NCBI GenBank assembly: GCA_029204225.1
Contig: CM055092.1
Coordinates: 24,348,881-24,412,880 of the forward strand
Source: Diphasiastrum complanatum
Taxonomy: Eukaryota; Streptophyta; Lycopodiopsida; Lycopodiales; Lycopodiaceae
DNA length: 64,000 nt
Reading direction: 5' to 3'
The notes beneath the pieces are model-generated. The model was not told the DNA's origin. It searched no databases and saw only the letters and a list, made by a program, of their open reading frames with translations. Made by a program: the position numbers and the translations under genes. Within the stretch, counting starts at the first letter, position 1. The number at the start of each line of letters is the position of its first letter. This document shows, piece after piece, positions 54,381-64,000 of this stretch.

Positions 54381-55345
54381 TGGTACAGGAGGGTATAGCG
54401 TTCTGGAGCTATCCTACCTGATATACTATGGATCATGGGTGAGTTGTTCATTACAATAGTGGATCTAGTGTATTTGCTTTGGCTTGGACACTATGATAGA
54501 TGCTGTGGGGAGATAGACTCCTTGGTGGGAGGCCTATATACTGGTCAAATCAGAGTTGGCAACGTCAAGTATGGGAAGTTGAGCCTGCATGAGATGTAGG
54601 AGAGGCAAATCATCATCAATATCTCTGGGAGATGGGCGAGCTACTCAGTTATAGCCTATGGTGAGGTTTGTCTACATTCATTCATTGAGTCCTTGGTAGA
54701 CTCTTGTGCTTAGTGCATATAGAATGGATGGGGATTAGCTTTCAGTACTTATTGGATAGTTGGATATGCTTGGACGTGAGAGCATCTTGGTAGAGGTGCA
54801 GGCCATGGTTGAGGACCTGATTTGGTGACCAGTGGTGTAGCAGCGGATCTACAGGTGGCACAGGTGTTGGTACGATGGGATATCACTTATGGGCAGGCCT
54901 TGCTCATGTATTTGACGCTTTATTATTCGTGTTGGTTTGCATGAGTGTGTGTGGGCTTGCATGTTGCCTTGTCACGGGAGTTTAGATCTGAGTCGGAGTT
55001 TTATTTGGTCGGCATTTGCTACAGTAAAACAAAGTAGTCATTTATGTTGATTGACTTGTCATTGTCTACTAGCTATCTATCTGGTGAGGGTGCAATCTTA
55101 TGGTGGTAGTAAGATTTCCTCAGGTTGAGCCTTAGCTACTCATTTATGTCAGCTTTACGGGTTCGTACTTGTAAGTGTCTGATAGGATGTCAGCCTAGCT
55201 AGATGGAGGATGTAAGTCTCATGGTGGCAATGGGATTCCCTCAGTTTGGGCCATGTCGCTCATGTGGTCCACTTGTGGTCAAGTTGGATTGGGGACGAGT
55301 CAGTTGGTCGAGAGTATGGCGGTAGACTCTCTGTATGAGCATTGT
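54381..55345 (+). repeat. Repeat X, plus orientation
   Basis: Inverted partner of 49716-50719. Starts TGGTACAGGAGGG directly after the LTR end; ends at GACTCTCTGTATGAGCATTGT, the place where other copies meet AP2 e6. Here gypsy integrase follows instead. Confidence 0.65.
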
Positions 55346-56181
55346 CAGCTTTACAAGTTTTACTAGCAAGTTTTGGAGAGCCCCTTTTGATAATCTGGGG
55401 ACAACCCTTAAATTCTCTTCTTCCTTTCACCCCCAGACTGATGGTCAAAGTAAAATTACTAATCGAGCCATCATAGATTTGTTGAGAAATTATGTAAGTG
55501 ATCAGAAGACTCAATGGAATAACTATCTTCCTATTCTAGAATTTGCTTACAATAACCCTTTTGAAGTAATGTATGGAAACCAATTGTGCCTCCTATATTA
55601 AGGACTAAAGAAAAGATATTCGCCTCAGATGAATTTGTGCAGGATTATCAAGACACTTTTTCAAAGGTTCAACAATCCATTGCAAATGCACAACAGAAAC
55701 AGTAGAAAAGTGCAAATATGCGTCGGAGGGCAATCAAGTACGACGAAGGAGAACTAGTTCTCCTAAAATCTGAAAAGAAAACACTCGAAAAAAGAAGTGC
55801 AGCATGAAAGTCTACCCAAAACTAGCCCAAAAGTATTATGGACCTTTTAAAGTCAAGAAAGTAATCAACGAAGTTACATGTGAGCTTCACTTACCTATTA
55901 CTTGCAAAATCCATAACAAATTCCATGTAAGCTTGCTAAAAAATCCGGAACCAGAAGGATTTTCAGATTCCGAACCACCAGAAGTTCAAGGAACTGAAGA
56001 AATCCTTCAACCTGAGCAGATATTGATGCACAAGACAAGAACTGGAAGAAAAGGGATAACTTCTACATTATACCTCCTCAAATCTAAGAACTATCCTACT
56101 GCGAATGCAAGATGGATGGAAGAAGAATTCTTCCAAGAGTATCCAGAAATTTTAAATGTTTATTTGAGAAATGTCTGTTGA
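55346..56181 (+). pseudogene. Ty3/gypsy integrase C-terminal half, copy 2
   Basis: Starts inside the integrase core (FTSKFWRAPFDNLGTTLKFS), keeps the frame that copy 1 lost (HPQTDGQSKITNRAIIDLL), then ends at 55601. A stop after QQKQ is shared with copy 1. The last open part (55804-56181) is better than in copy 1: KVYPKLAQKYYGPFKVKKVI, ELHLPITCKIHNKFHVSLL, then the chromodomain-like tail ending NVYLRN. It shares with copy 1 a 27-bp loss (NN-PFEVMYG). Amino-terminal parts are missing. Confidence 0.82.
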
Positions 56182-56215
56182 GGACAATGCTTAATGCGTC
56201 GGAAGGAATGTAAAA

Positions 56216-56447
56216 TTGTATAGACCAAATTGAACAGGAAATAAAGGCTATCCAGTCTTCCATTCTTTTTGTATGAAACGTATTTTGAGTATTAGAGCTT
56301 ATTACTCTTACTGATGAATTATGAGTGCAAGTATCATGACCTGAAGACAAGAAATAAAACAGTAGAGCAATGCTAACAATTTGATATGCAGGTTCAAGAA
56401 ATAGAATCTAGTGATGAACCATTTGATGGTATGGCTTCTAACCTTTA
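56216..56447 (+). repeat. Gypsy LTR start, truncated
   Basis: TGTATAGACCAAATTGAACAGG matches 52588-52820, then stops at GGCTTCTAACCTTTAAAG where a third integrase piece begins. Confidence 0.75.
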
Positions 56448-56454
56448 AAGAACT

Positions 56455-56743
56455 ATTATACCCTTAAATTCTCTTCTTCCTTTCACCCCTAGACTGATGG
56501 TCAAAGTGAAATTACGATTCGAGCCATCATAGATTTGTTGAGAAATTATGTAAGTGATTAGAAGACTCAATGGGAACACTACCTTCCTATTCTAGAATTT
56601 GCTCACAATAACACCATTCATTCTTCTACTGGTAAAGCACCTTTTGAAGTAATGTATGGAAAACCAATTGTGCCTCTTGTGTTAAGGACTAAAGAAAAGA
56701 TATTTGCCTCAGATGAATTTGTGCAGGATTATCAAGACACCTT
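56455..56743 (+). pseudogene. Ty3/gypsy integrase fragment, copy 3
   Basis: Covers the end of the integrase core: CTTAAATTCTCTTCTTCC, QTDGQSEIT (preceded by CACCCCTAG, a stop), and HNNTIHSSTGKAPFEVMYGKP. It retains the 27 bp missing from copies 1 and 2, so it represents the ancestral form. Cut by the Copia-B LTR at 56744. Confidence 0.75.
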
Positions 56744-57568
56744 TGTGAGAAATTGGCAAAAATCTAGCTTGGTATCTTTTATGATAGAAGTTTGTGAGTA
56801 AATCTCACATGTGTGGAGGATGTTCCCACGTGTGGAGAATTGTAAAGTAAATCAAAATGTTTGATATAGGGGTTTCATAGAATTTCATAGTCAAGCATTT
56901 AGGTGTAGGATGTTGATAGGGTCAAATTTGGCATAGATGGCAAATTATCCATTTCCACTTGTAATGCCACTATTGAGCCAAAATAGAGTAGGAGGCCACA
57001 CTTGTGCGAATTAGAGTGTAGAAAAGTGTATTGCTTTTGTTTGATGAAGTTTAAGAGGTCCAATAGGATCTAGAGGTGGAACCATGTGTGGTCCAATAGG
57101 AATTTGAGGTGTGCTTGAATATAGTCCAAAAGAATTTAGAGGTGCATGGATCAATGGTCCAATAGGATTAACAGGTGGCAAAGTGTGATCCAATCATAGA
57201 TAAGCATAGTGGTAGCTCATGAATCTACTAGTATCATTGTACTCCTCATTTTGGATCTAGTTGATTTTGAGATTGAGTGGATTTTGAGCATCATTGAATT
57301 TCTAGCTTTCTCTCTTTACCCGAGAGCTCATGATGGTTTTTCTCTCTCTACCCAAGGAGAGGCTTGTTTTTACTTAGAATACTTTTGGAACACTTCCCAC
57401 ACGTGTGAGTGAGAGTTGGAAGTGATTGAATGCATGTAGTAGTGTGTTTTTGCCATAGAATCAAAGATAGATCTTGAATCTCAATCTAGTCTTGATCTTG
57501 GTGCATCTACACACCTTAGGAGATCACAAGTACATGTAGTAGACAATCCACACATGTGAAATTCAACA
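56744..57568 (+). repeat. 5' LTR of Copia-B (825 bp)
   Basis: Runs from TGTGAGAAATTGG, inserted in gypsy sequence after GACACCTT, to GTGAAATTCAACA, adjacent to a PBS. Matched in reverse by 34779-35197. Like Copia-A it starts TGTGA, and CACACGTGTGAG-type palindromes occur near 57400. Confidence 0.8.
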
Positions 57569-57581
57569 TGGTATCAGAGCC
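57569..57581 (+). promoter_or_regulatory. Primer binding site of Copia-B
   Basis: TGGTATCAGAGCC immediately after the LTR end; initiator Met tRNA type. Confidence 0.88.
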
Positions 57582-58325
57582 TACCTAAGGTTACCATGCA
57601 TTTTGATCCATCTAAGTGAAGATTTTTCATCAATCTTGAGCTAGAAATTGTCAAGGCCCATTTTCCTAGCTATCTTGTTCAATTTTGGATTAAAAGAGAT
57701 CAAAAGGACATTGATTGGGTCTGACCTGGTACTGTACGAAATCAGGTGCTCAGACATGTGTGAGGAACATCCAATTTCAGTTTGGGAGTTCTCTTTCATG
57801 TTTGATCCAAAAATCTTGCTTGATAGCTTATTTTGAAGCTATTTTTGTCTAGTTTCTGATGCAATCAGTTTCATTCCATTTGGTTCAGCCAATCAAAAGT
57901 TATAAGTTTTTCAAGAGGGTTAGGTAGGGCACCTAGACTTGGGTGGACACATTTGGTTTGGTCAGGAGATTGCTTGTTTGATCCAAAATCACAGTTGAAT
58001 GCTTACCAATCTCATCTATATGTGATCCAGGCACTGTTTTGAGTTCTTAGCCATTTTGTTTTATGCAATATCATTGTATTTGAGTCAAATTTGGTTTCTT
58101 AGTGTATTTCACACGTGCTAAGAGTGTTTGATCCTAACTTTGCCCATACTCCATCATTTGATGTGAAGTAGATCTAGTTTTGGAGAGATTGAGATAGCTA
58201 GTGAGAATCATCTCGCAGTTTGTTGCAAGATCTTGCATAGGAGATGGTAGCACACCATTATTGGATCCTATAGTGAGAGAGGAGCAACATTTTTTGTTCG
58301 TCACTTTTATTTATCTCCACTTTAC
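57582..58325 (+). other. Copia-B leader
   Basis: About 740 bp between PBS and gag start, with only short frames. Analogous to the 1.16-kb leader of Copia-A but not obviously similar in sequence. Confidence 0.55.
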
Positions 58326-58625
58326 ATGACTTCAATGAGTTCATACTTGTTGCAACCAAGTGAGAGATTGTCTACTTCCAATTATTCAATATGGAAGTTG
58401 AGGATGGAGTCCATCTTGATACTCCAAGATGTGATGGACATTGTACTTGGGATTGAAAAGGAGCCTTAAGTCCTTCAAGAAGTACAAAAATACAAGAAGA
58501 GAACTAGGATGGCTCTCCACTACATTAAGATGAATGTCTCTAACGAGATATTGAGGGAGATTGGTGATTGTTCTACATCCAAGGAAGCTTGGAATTGTCT
58601 CAAGTCTTAATATGAATTTTGATTT
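58326..58625 (+). pseudogene. Copia-B gag N-terminus, truncated
   Basis: ATG at 58326 gives MTSMSSYLLQPSERLSTSNY then SIWKLRMESILILQDVMDIV, with a stop (GAGCCTTAAG) at about 58467, followed in the same frame by ALHYIKMNVSNEIL and TSKEAWNCLKS. Aligns well with Copia-A gag (SSERLSSSNYSTWKVRMES; SASEAWNALKK). Sequence leaves copia at about 58610; the rest of the element is missing here. Confidence 0.82.
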
Positions 58626-60108
58626 CACATTGATTCTCATAACTTTATTGTTTTCTGATTGCAGTGATCATTGGAGCTTATATCTATAGTCCTTGTACAT
58701 CAATGAGCTAAAAATTTATCAATATCAGTTCGATGCGCCCTTGTAGTTATTGTTTGGTTTCATAACGTGCATGCTGATCCGATATTCAAACAATATTTTT
58801 CGGATATTGGTTTGACGCGCGCTTGTTTCCATTGTAGATTTTATTATAACATCCTGCGCATTGATCTGATATCTTATAATGTTAAAATTTGGATTCTGCA
58901 ATCCTCCCAACAGATTGATTCTGTCATTTGAGATTGGTATACGGTATGTAATGCCAAACACTTTTTTAATTGGCTTGCACTACAAGATGGACTTCCAAAT
59001 CTGGAAGAGGTAATCTTCGATTAATAAATTTTAATCATGTTTTTTGTTTTTTTCAATTCACTTCAGGTAGGAGACCATAAAGCTTGTGATCGAAAATTCA
59101 TATCCAGTTGCAGTGGCCGAGTGTTCTCCGCCCAAGCTACTTCCAACTGGAGAAATGGATTTAGAGATTATAGATAGTTGATACTGATTAAATATTCATC
59201 TCACTTGATGTGGATGAGACACATGTCCAATTTTTTTTAGTAGAAATATATTTACAGTTTTTCTATGGTTATTCTTCCTTGTTTTTTTTCCTGTTATAAA
59301 TTCATCTTCAATTTTTACGATTTTTTGACATGTTCGTTTTTCATAGCCTTTTCCATGGTTTATTTGGGATAAGTTCAAAAAGATGATCTAATCAAACCTT
59401 TTCCACAATCAACCGAAACATGCGACATTAGTTCACTTAGATTTGTTGCAGCAAAGCTTTGATTAGATAATCTTCAAAACATGTCCAAATATGCCAAAAC
59501 AAGTCAATGAAGACCATAAATACAAACGATATGTACGTAACTTCAACAAGGGCAAGCGTGGATTCAATATCTGACTGTAGTGGTCACTAGAGTTCAAGTG
59601 CTTGACTCCCCAATGGAGATAATGCATTTCCCGCAGGAGACAATGAATCTTGTTATCGAAAATTCATATTGTCTTGTTGCAATTACATTGTGTTTTGCAC
59701 CATGGAAATGGAGATCATAGAAATGGACAAGCCTCATTGAAAAAGTGGTATATATATTTTTTCAAAAATTATGTATTCAAAAAATTGTATTAGATAATAC
59801 AAAATTCCATAGTTCATAATCTATGGATTTTCAATTTCAATGGATGTTCCAATATCTTTGTATTTTACATGCTCTTCCTGCCTTACTCTGGCCTGCACAA
59901 GAGCAATTGTTTTAGTTAATATATTTTATGAAATTGATTCACTTTAAAATAGAAAAAAATGAATAGTTTTTTATGGCATAATGTACCGAGGTAAATCGAA
60001 TTGCAACATGTCTAGTTCTGATCGAATGTAATTGAGATACCAATCTTCCTCGACCTCAACCATTGCAAGAATGTTGTCATTTCTTTTCACTATTATCTAA
60101 AGTTGCTC
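58626..60108. other. AT-rich spacer with small duplications
   Basis: No convincing gene. It holds an imperfect tandem duplication of about 82 bp (58727-58890; TTCGATGCGCCCTTGT / TTTGACGCGCGCTTGT, each followed by GAT.TGATATC-like sequence) and two similar exon-like pieces, 59068-59178 (after CACTTCAG) and about 59626-59745, sharing GTTATCGAAAATTCATATtype sequence. Their products cannot be identified. Confidence 0.4.
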
Positions 60109-60740
60109 TTAGAGGTTTATACCAAATTCTTGATCAAGTGGCTTCCAAACATTTTTGCATTTAATCAATCTTCTATAATAGCTTGATGCCATAAGAGAGC
60201 CTTCTCCATCACTTGCAATATAGTCTTCTTTCTCATTGGTGATGTTGGCTTGATTGAGTTGATTCTTCTTCTCGAAGCAATTGGTGGCATAATGGCCTTT
60301 CTTGCCACAATAAAAGCACTTGATCTTCTTCTTCTTGAGATTTGAAGTAGAAGCATGAGAGGCATCCTCATCCTCCTCTTCATCTTGGTGTCTAGCTTTG
60401 TCATTAGAGAAGTGATGGTGTTGCTTCTTACTCCTCTTTGTGTGCTTGGCAAATAGAACTTTGTCATCATCATGATTGAGTGATAGCTTGTCCATCCTCA
60501 AGAGTTTGTACTCTTGTCTTGATTCTTCAGAAATAAGCACACTTTGAAGGGCCTCCAAACTTGGTAGCTCCTCCTTAACGGCATAGGATTGGACAAGGGT
60601 TGTCATATTCATCTCTCAAGCCATTGAGAATCACTTGGACTAGCTCACTTTGATTGATTGAGTCACCAATACATGCAAGCTCCCTATGAATATTCTTGAC
60701 TCTCAAAACATAATTAGATACAAAAATCTGAAAAAAAAAA
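60109..60740 (-). pseudogene. Copia gag fragment with CCHC knuckle, minus strand
   Basis: Upstream part (60610-60740): RVKNIHRELACIGDSINQSE, LVQVILNGLRDEYDN, then a frame shift near 60602 into TTLVQSYAVKEELPSLEALQ, acidic and lysine-rich stretches, and the knuckle CFYCGKKGHYATNC (near 60290-60330). Same layout as Copia-A gag (VMLNGLLNEHANLVQSFAIQ) but diverged. The frame ends at 60109 after YRRLIKCKNVWKPLDQEF, which no longer looks like protease. Could be the missing part of Copia-B inverted, not proven. Confidence 0.78.
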
Positions 60741-60794
60741 AGACACTTACTTTGTTATGTATGGCAACACGAGAGTTGGAGTCCCCAGTCTGAC

Positions 60795-61433
60795 CTATTG
60801 GAGCATATCATCGTGCAGACTTTCGAAATCAGGAAAATCAAATGCAACCATGAATTGAAGGGGAAACAATGCTACATCCATAAACAATGGGGTTTGGAAA
60901 TACTCCATCCAGTACTGAATTGCCCTACCTCCTACATCGTCACCTAGCACTTTATCCCTACTTTCTAATTCACTTGTATCTAAACTAGAAAGGGGGAGAC
61001 CAGCATTGGTCTTTGGCACCTTAAAACTATATCGAGGACCTAAAGCTTTAAGATACGTGTTTAACAATTGGTCATACCATACATATTGAGGAGTATTTAC
61101 AAAGGCAAGTACAAGAAGTGACAGAAGTAAGACAGATAAACCGTAAAAAGAATTGTCATTCAAAATTGATTCTACTTTTACATTAACAAAATCATCTAAA
61201 TCATTTCCTAGAACAGGAGGAGGGGAACTAATATTAATGGGGGTAGGAGGAGGAGGGGATTTAGCAAGAGGAGATTTATTAGGAGAGGAAGATTTAGCAG
61301 GAGAAGGTAAAGATGGAGTTCTGGGAGGAGAATTCCTAGAAGAAAGAATCTCATCCAGAGGAGATGGCTTGGGAAAATCCCTCACTTTATTTGGAGGGTA
61401 AAGAGACCTCCTCTTCTTTGAAACACTCCCGCT
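60795..61433 (-). CDS. Proline-rich exon or ORF, unknown function
   Basis: Open on the minus strand from a likely splice acceptor (TTTGTATACAG, AG at 61435-61434) to a stop at 60795, about 212 codons without an ATG start. It begins SGSVSKKRRSLYPPNK (basic, NLS-like), then a Ser/Pro-rich part (PSPLDEILSSRNSPPRTPSL; KSPPPPTPINISSPPP), one hydrophobic segment (GLSVLLLSLLVLAFV) and a non-repetitive C-terminus (YVWYDQLLNTYLKALGPRY ... FDFPDFESLHDD). It lies just downstream of the H3-like frame on the same strand and may be its next exon. I do not recognise the family. Confidence 0.45.
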   Translation of the reverse strand, partial: SGSVSKKRRSLYPPNKVRDFPKPSPLDEILSSRNSPPRTPSLPSPAKSSSPNKSPLAKSPPPPTPINISSPPPVLGNDLDDFVNVKVESILNDNSFYGLSVLLLSLLVLAFVNTPQYVWYDQLLNTYLKALGPRYSFKVPKTNAGLPLSSLDTSELESRDKVLGDDVGGRAIQYWMEYFQTPLFMDVALFPLQFMVAFDFPDFESLHDDMLQ

Positions 61434-61493
61434 CTGTATACAAATAAGAAACCGGGATGGTTGAGACTGCTTTCATTTTCTCCTCTCTGAATC

Positions 61494-61769
61494 TTATTTT
61501 GGAGGATAGAAGGGAGCAGGTCTAAAGTATTCTGCAAATTTGTCATATGTGTCCTGAACCCTGAACACAATGTTGAAATTCTTGGACATGATGGTCACCC
61601 TCTTGGCATGGACAGCTGCAACAACAATATCTAAAAAACATTTCAACTGAAAATCCTCATATGCACTGTGCAGTGCCTCTATTTCGTTACCATCCATCTC
61701 ACATCTATAGATAGACTTCTTGTAATATCTCTGATGGATCTCTGTATGTGATCTTTCAGAATCAGAAGA
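61494..61769 (-). pseudogene. Histone H3-like fold, diverged, minus strand
   Basis: Open stretch of 91 codons between an in-frame TAA (61772-61770) and its stop. From ALHSAYEDF to RV it aligns without gaps to histone H3 helices alpha-2 and alpha-3: AYEDFQLKCFLDI against the H3 EAYLVGLFED region, and VHAKRVTIMSKNF against the nearly invariant IHAKRVTIMPKDI. Upstream TEIHQRYYKKSIYR resembles H3 EIAQDFKTDLRF. After the fold come about 20 extra residues (DTYDKFAEYFRPAPFYPPK), beyond the normal H3 end. There is no canonical H3 tail; upstream is a cysteine/histidine-rich stretch. It may be a captured or domesticated H3-like gene piece, possibly inactive. Confidence 0.65.
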
Positions 61770-61965
61770 TTATTTGTCTTCTGTAGCTGCCGAATATCCT
61801 TGAGCCAAGGTGGATCTCTTCTTCTACCCCTTTACTAAAGGATGATTTTCATCATGCAAGTACTTGTGATGATTTTCATATACAGCTTTTTTTAAATGAC
61901 ATCAGTGTCGAGCATTAAAATTTGGTCCACAAATGAGACATGTGTGATATCTAGTAGTTGTAAAA
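61770..61965 (-). other. Cys/His-rich stretch upstream of the H3-like frame
   Basis: In the same minus-strand frame: RYHTCLICGPNFNARH, a stop, CHLKKAVYENHHKYLHDENH, a stop, KKRSTLAQG. The CxxC and HxxxH spacing is suggestive of a zinc-binding fold but fits no standard finger. A pyrimidine-rich TTCTTTTAG precedes it (near 61970), a possible splice acceptor. Confidence 0.3.
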
Positions 61966-62207
61966 CCTAAAAGAATCAAATCCAATTCGTGTTATAAATA
62001 GAATTTTTTTGAAGACTAAATATTGCATGCATAAAAAACAAATATATAAAAATTACAAGTGATTTCATTTTATAGTCACATAAACAATCGCCCAATCATG
62101 GATAGTCATGCATAGTCCACATTAAAATCGCCCGCAACAAAAATGTATTGTTTTGTAGTGGATATGAGTTGTCATATGCTTGGACTCCCTTCCATAGTAG
62201 TTCTAGT

Positions 62208-62475
62208 TCATGCAAGGCAGATATCCATATTTGTTTTTATGTTTTCAGGAATTAGAAGTGCTAGCATGAGATGTCCTTTTTCTATGCTTAACCAATGTGG
62301 AATGTTATAGTTGACCAACACTACTAGCCAAGTAGACCATGTGTTTGACATTTTTCCAAAGAAGTTAACCCCGTTTGTTGCAAGTCCAAATCTTATGTTT
62401 CTTGTTTCCATAGTGAAACATGGATATTCTTTGTTAATGTGTTTCCAAGCGAGAGAATATGAGAGTATACCTCAT
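62208..62475 (-). pseudogene. CACTA (En/Spm) TNP2-type transposase fragment, minus strand
   Basis: Minus-strand frame from about 62475: SLAWKHINKEYPCFTMETRN, then RNIRFGLATNGVNFFGKMS, TWSTWLVVLVNYNIPHWLSI and LMLALLIPENIK. These follow the conserved TNP2 block (AWK.F....P.FA.DPRNVRLGL..DGF.PFG.MS...S.WPV....YN.PPWL; LLIPGP). TNP2 is the transposase of CACTA DNA transposons. Degraded: a stop lies just upstream and the block ends at 62208. No CACTA terminal repeat was found in the window. Confidence 0.8.
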
Positions 62476-62670
62476 GATCTCATCCGAAGAATGATAACTA
62501 GCATGCCAATTCACAAGTTATGCAAGAGACTTGCAACAAAACAATCATTGCAATCATATGATTATTGGATAGTGTCGTAACATATAGTCTCCTTTGGGGA
62601 GTAGTTTGCACAATAACCTGTACATAATCAAATGAATTTTCATTATATAAAGTAAATTCAAATAGCCAAC

Positions 62671-63010
62671 TTAAAATTTTGACATGAACAACAAATCTAC
62701 TAAAATCTTTAGAAAAAATTTCAAACTTATTTGTCCAAATAAGGATGTAACAATTGTATCACTCCATTTATTTTTCTCTTGGAGGTTCAATATAAGCAAC
62801 GAAGCGGCCAAACGAGATGTCTTTGCTCCAGGACATAATGGTGTGTTTGATTTTTCTCTCAATATTTTTTTTCTCGTCACTAATAAATGATTCACTATCA
62901 TGTTCAATGTGTTCTTCCACGTCATGATGCTCATAGACGTTATTCATCAAGTTGTTCATGATTTCAATTTCATCTTGAATGCAAAAATCATTTTTAGCAC
63001 TTGATCTTAA
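62671..63010 (-). pseudogene. CACTA TNP2 N-terminal region, minus strand
   Basis: Acidic stretch (NNVYEHHDVEEHIEHDSES, 62890-62960) followed, after a frame change, by PLCPGAKTSRLAASLLILNL and KNKWSD..VTSLFGQIS. It matches the TNP2 pattern PL..G...S.L...L.L.NLK.K..WSD.SF..LL. Same strand and correct order relative to 62208-62475, with about 200 bp between. Confidence 0.7.
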
Positions 63011-63977
63011 TTATGAAGAAGAAGTAGTAGGTCGAGGCTGATTTGTTTTGGCACATTGTTGTTCATCAATTTTAATCATGGCTCTCAATCCCATATGCTC
63101 ACAACGTGATAGTTGATTTATGTGTGGTCCGTTGTATGCCAATTTGTAAATGCATTCTCTACAACTTTTGCATCTTTCTTAATATTTGGAGTGCATTCCA
63201 TCGGAAGAGCAACATGCAAATGGAACATTGCCATTGTTAAAGCTACAATCATGTAAATGAATCAAAATATAGTAAATAAATATGAATAGATCTAGCATTC
63301 CTTACTTTTGTAATGTTTATCTGGCATTGAAAAATCGTCTTGTCTCATATTTCACTATAAGCATACAGTGATTTCAAAAGTTCTGCCTCTCCCGCTTCAA
63401 TTTTTGCATTGAGCACACCAAAATTTTCAGTCTTAAAGCTCGGATCCCAAATTTCGGAATGAGCATGAAGAGAAGTTATTACATCTCATGCTTAACTAAC
63501 TATTGTTTGAAGTTATCCATACTAGTTAAACATCAGGCATGGCCGGAAACTCAAAAAATGACAACCATAAGTTATCGGTTTGCATTCTCTCTCTACGTAA
63601 TGTCTCTCTAAAGTGAAATTTCTTAAAGGGCCCATTTTGAGCCCATATTTGCCCTAATGGGAGTGTATCAATAATCCAGTCTATGGTGCATTGGTTGGGA
63701 AATGGCTCCAACATCATGTGAGGTGCAGCTTGACCTCTACGCCTATTGCATCGGTGTCAATTTCTAGTCAATAGTCTTTTCTTTTCTATTCTTGTTCAGA
63801 TAATTCCAACCACTTATCCATTACTCCTGAATTATACAACATGAAGGTTAAAATTTTCTCTCTCATAATAGGTGTCATTTTTTTAAGACTATCCATACCT
63901 TGAGGTTTTTCACCTTTCACCTCATTGCTTTCCTCATCATGCCATAGTCCTGGAGCAATTGAATCTATTTGAAACAA
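63011..63977 (-). other. Further minus-strand open stretches, possibly transposon-derived
   Basis: Three pieces: 63040-63200 with CKSCRECIYKLAYNGPHINQ (Cys-rich); 63526-63717, 63 codons, IDWIIDTLPLGQIWAQNG; and 63786-63977, 63 codons, MREKILTFMLYNSGVMDKWL. None matches a family I can name. Position upstream of TNP2 on the same strand suggests more of the same element or a captured gene. The window ends in this stretch. Confidence 0.3.
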
Positions 63978-64000
63978 AACTTTGGTAACATAAAATAGAG

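Overview
The window is a transposon-packed, AT-rich stretch of a large land-plant genome. Plant origin is shown by Ty1/copia and Ty3/gypsy LTR retrotransposons primed by initiator-methionine tRNA (repeated TGGTATCAGAGC sites next to LTR ends), by CACTA (En/Spm) TNP2 transposase remnants, and by many copies of an AP2-type transcription-factor gene with introns. I cannot place it more finely than land plant (seed plant, fern or lycophyte all remain possible). I see no intact ordinary host gene, no tRNA or rRNA gene and no CRISPR.

Layout. 1-4191: 3' part of a young copia element (Copia-A copy 1) with an open polyprotein and a complete 655-bp 3' LTR, inserted in a dispersed repeat (R). 4192-9587: R, two AP2-gene fragments, repeat X and an unexplained 1.1-kb stretch. 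9588-10716: a copia integrase fragment fused to unknown sequence and to the AP2 gene. 10684-19282: AP2-gene copies, a 1.5-kb tandem duplication of R, and inverted AP2 copies. 19283-25268: Copia-A copy 2, nearly complete but broken by a frameshift and a nonsense codon, with a cut-off 3' LTR. 25269-28697: R and gypsy remnants. 28698-30004 and 40640-41805: two decayed copia gag/protease fragments (Copia-C). 30005-43955: R and AP2 copies in both orientations. 43956-45157: a GC-richer LTR-element piece. 45158-50719: AP2 copies arranged as a fold-back, and X. 50720-56743: three gypsy integrase pieces with LTR pieces and an inverted X pair. 56744-58625: Copia-B LTR, PBS and gag start. 58626-60108: AT-rich spacer with two small duplications. 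60109-63977, minus strand: copia gag fragment, a proline-rich exon, a histone H3-like open frame and TNP2 transposase pieces.

The most unusual content is the AP2 gene family. Read across copies, eight exons (e1-e8) can be joined with consistent splice phases into one frame of about 225 codons: an AP2 domain of AINTEGUMENTA type, the start of the inter-domain linker, and an unfamiliar C-terminal half. At least nine fragments of this gene lie in the window in both orientations; some carry its 5' leader and some are fused to copia sequence. Introns are kept, so amplification was at the DNA level (segmental duplication or a DNA-transposon/Helitron-like capture), not through spliced mRNA. The second unusual item is the H3-like frame beside CACTA remnants.

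Nothing here works as an operon. The only candidates for recent activity are the two Copia-A copies, which are almost identical.
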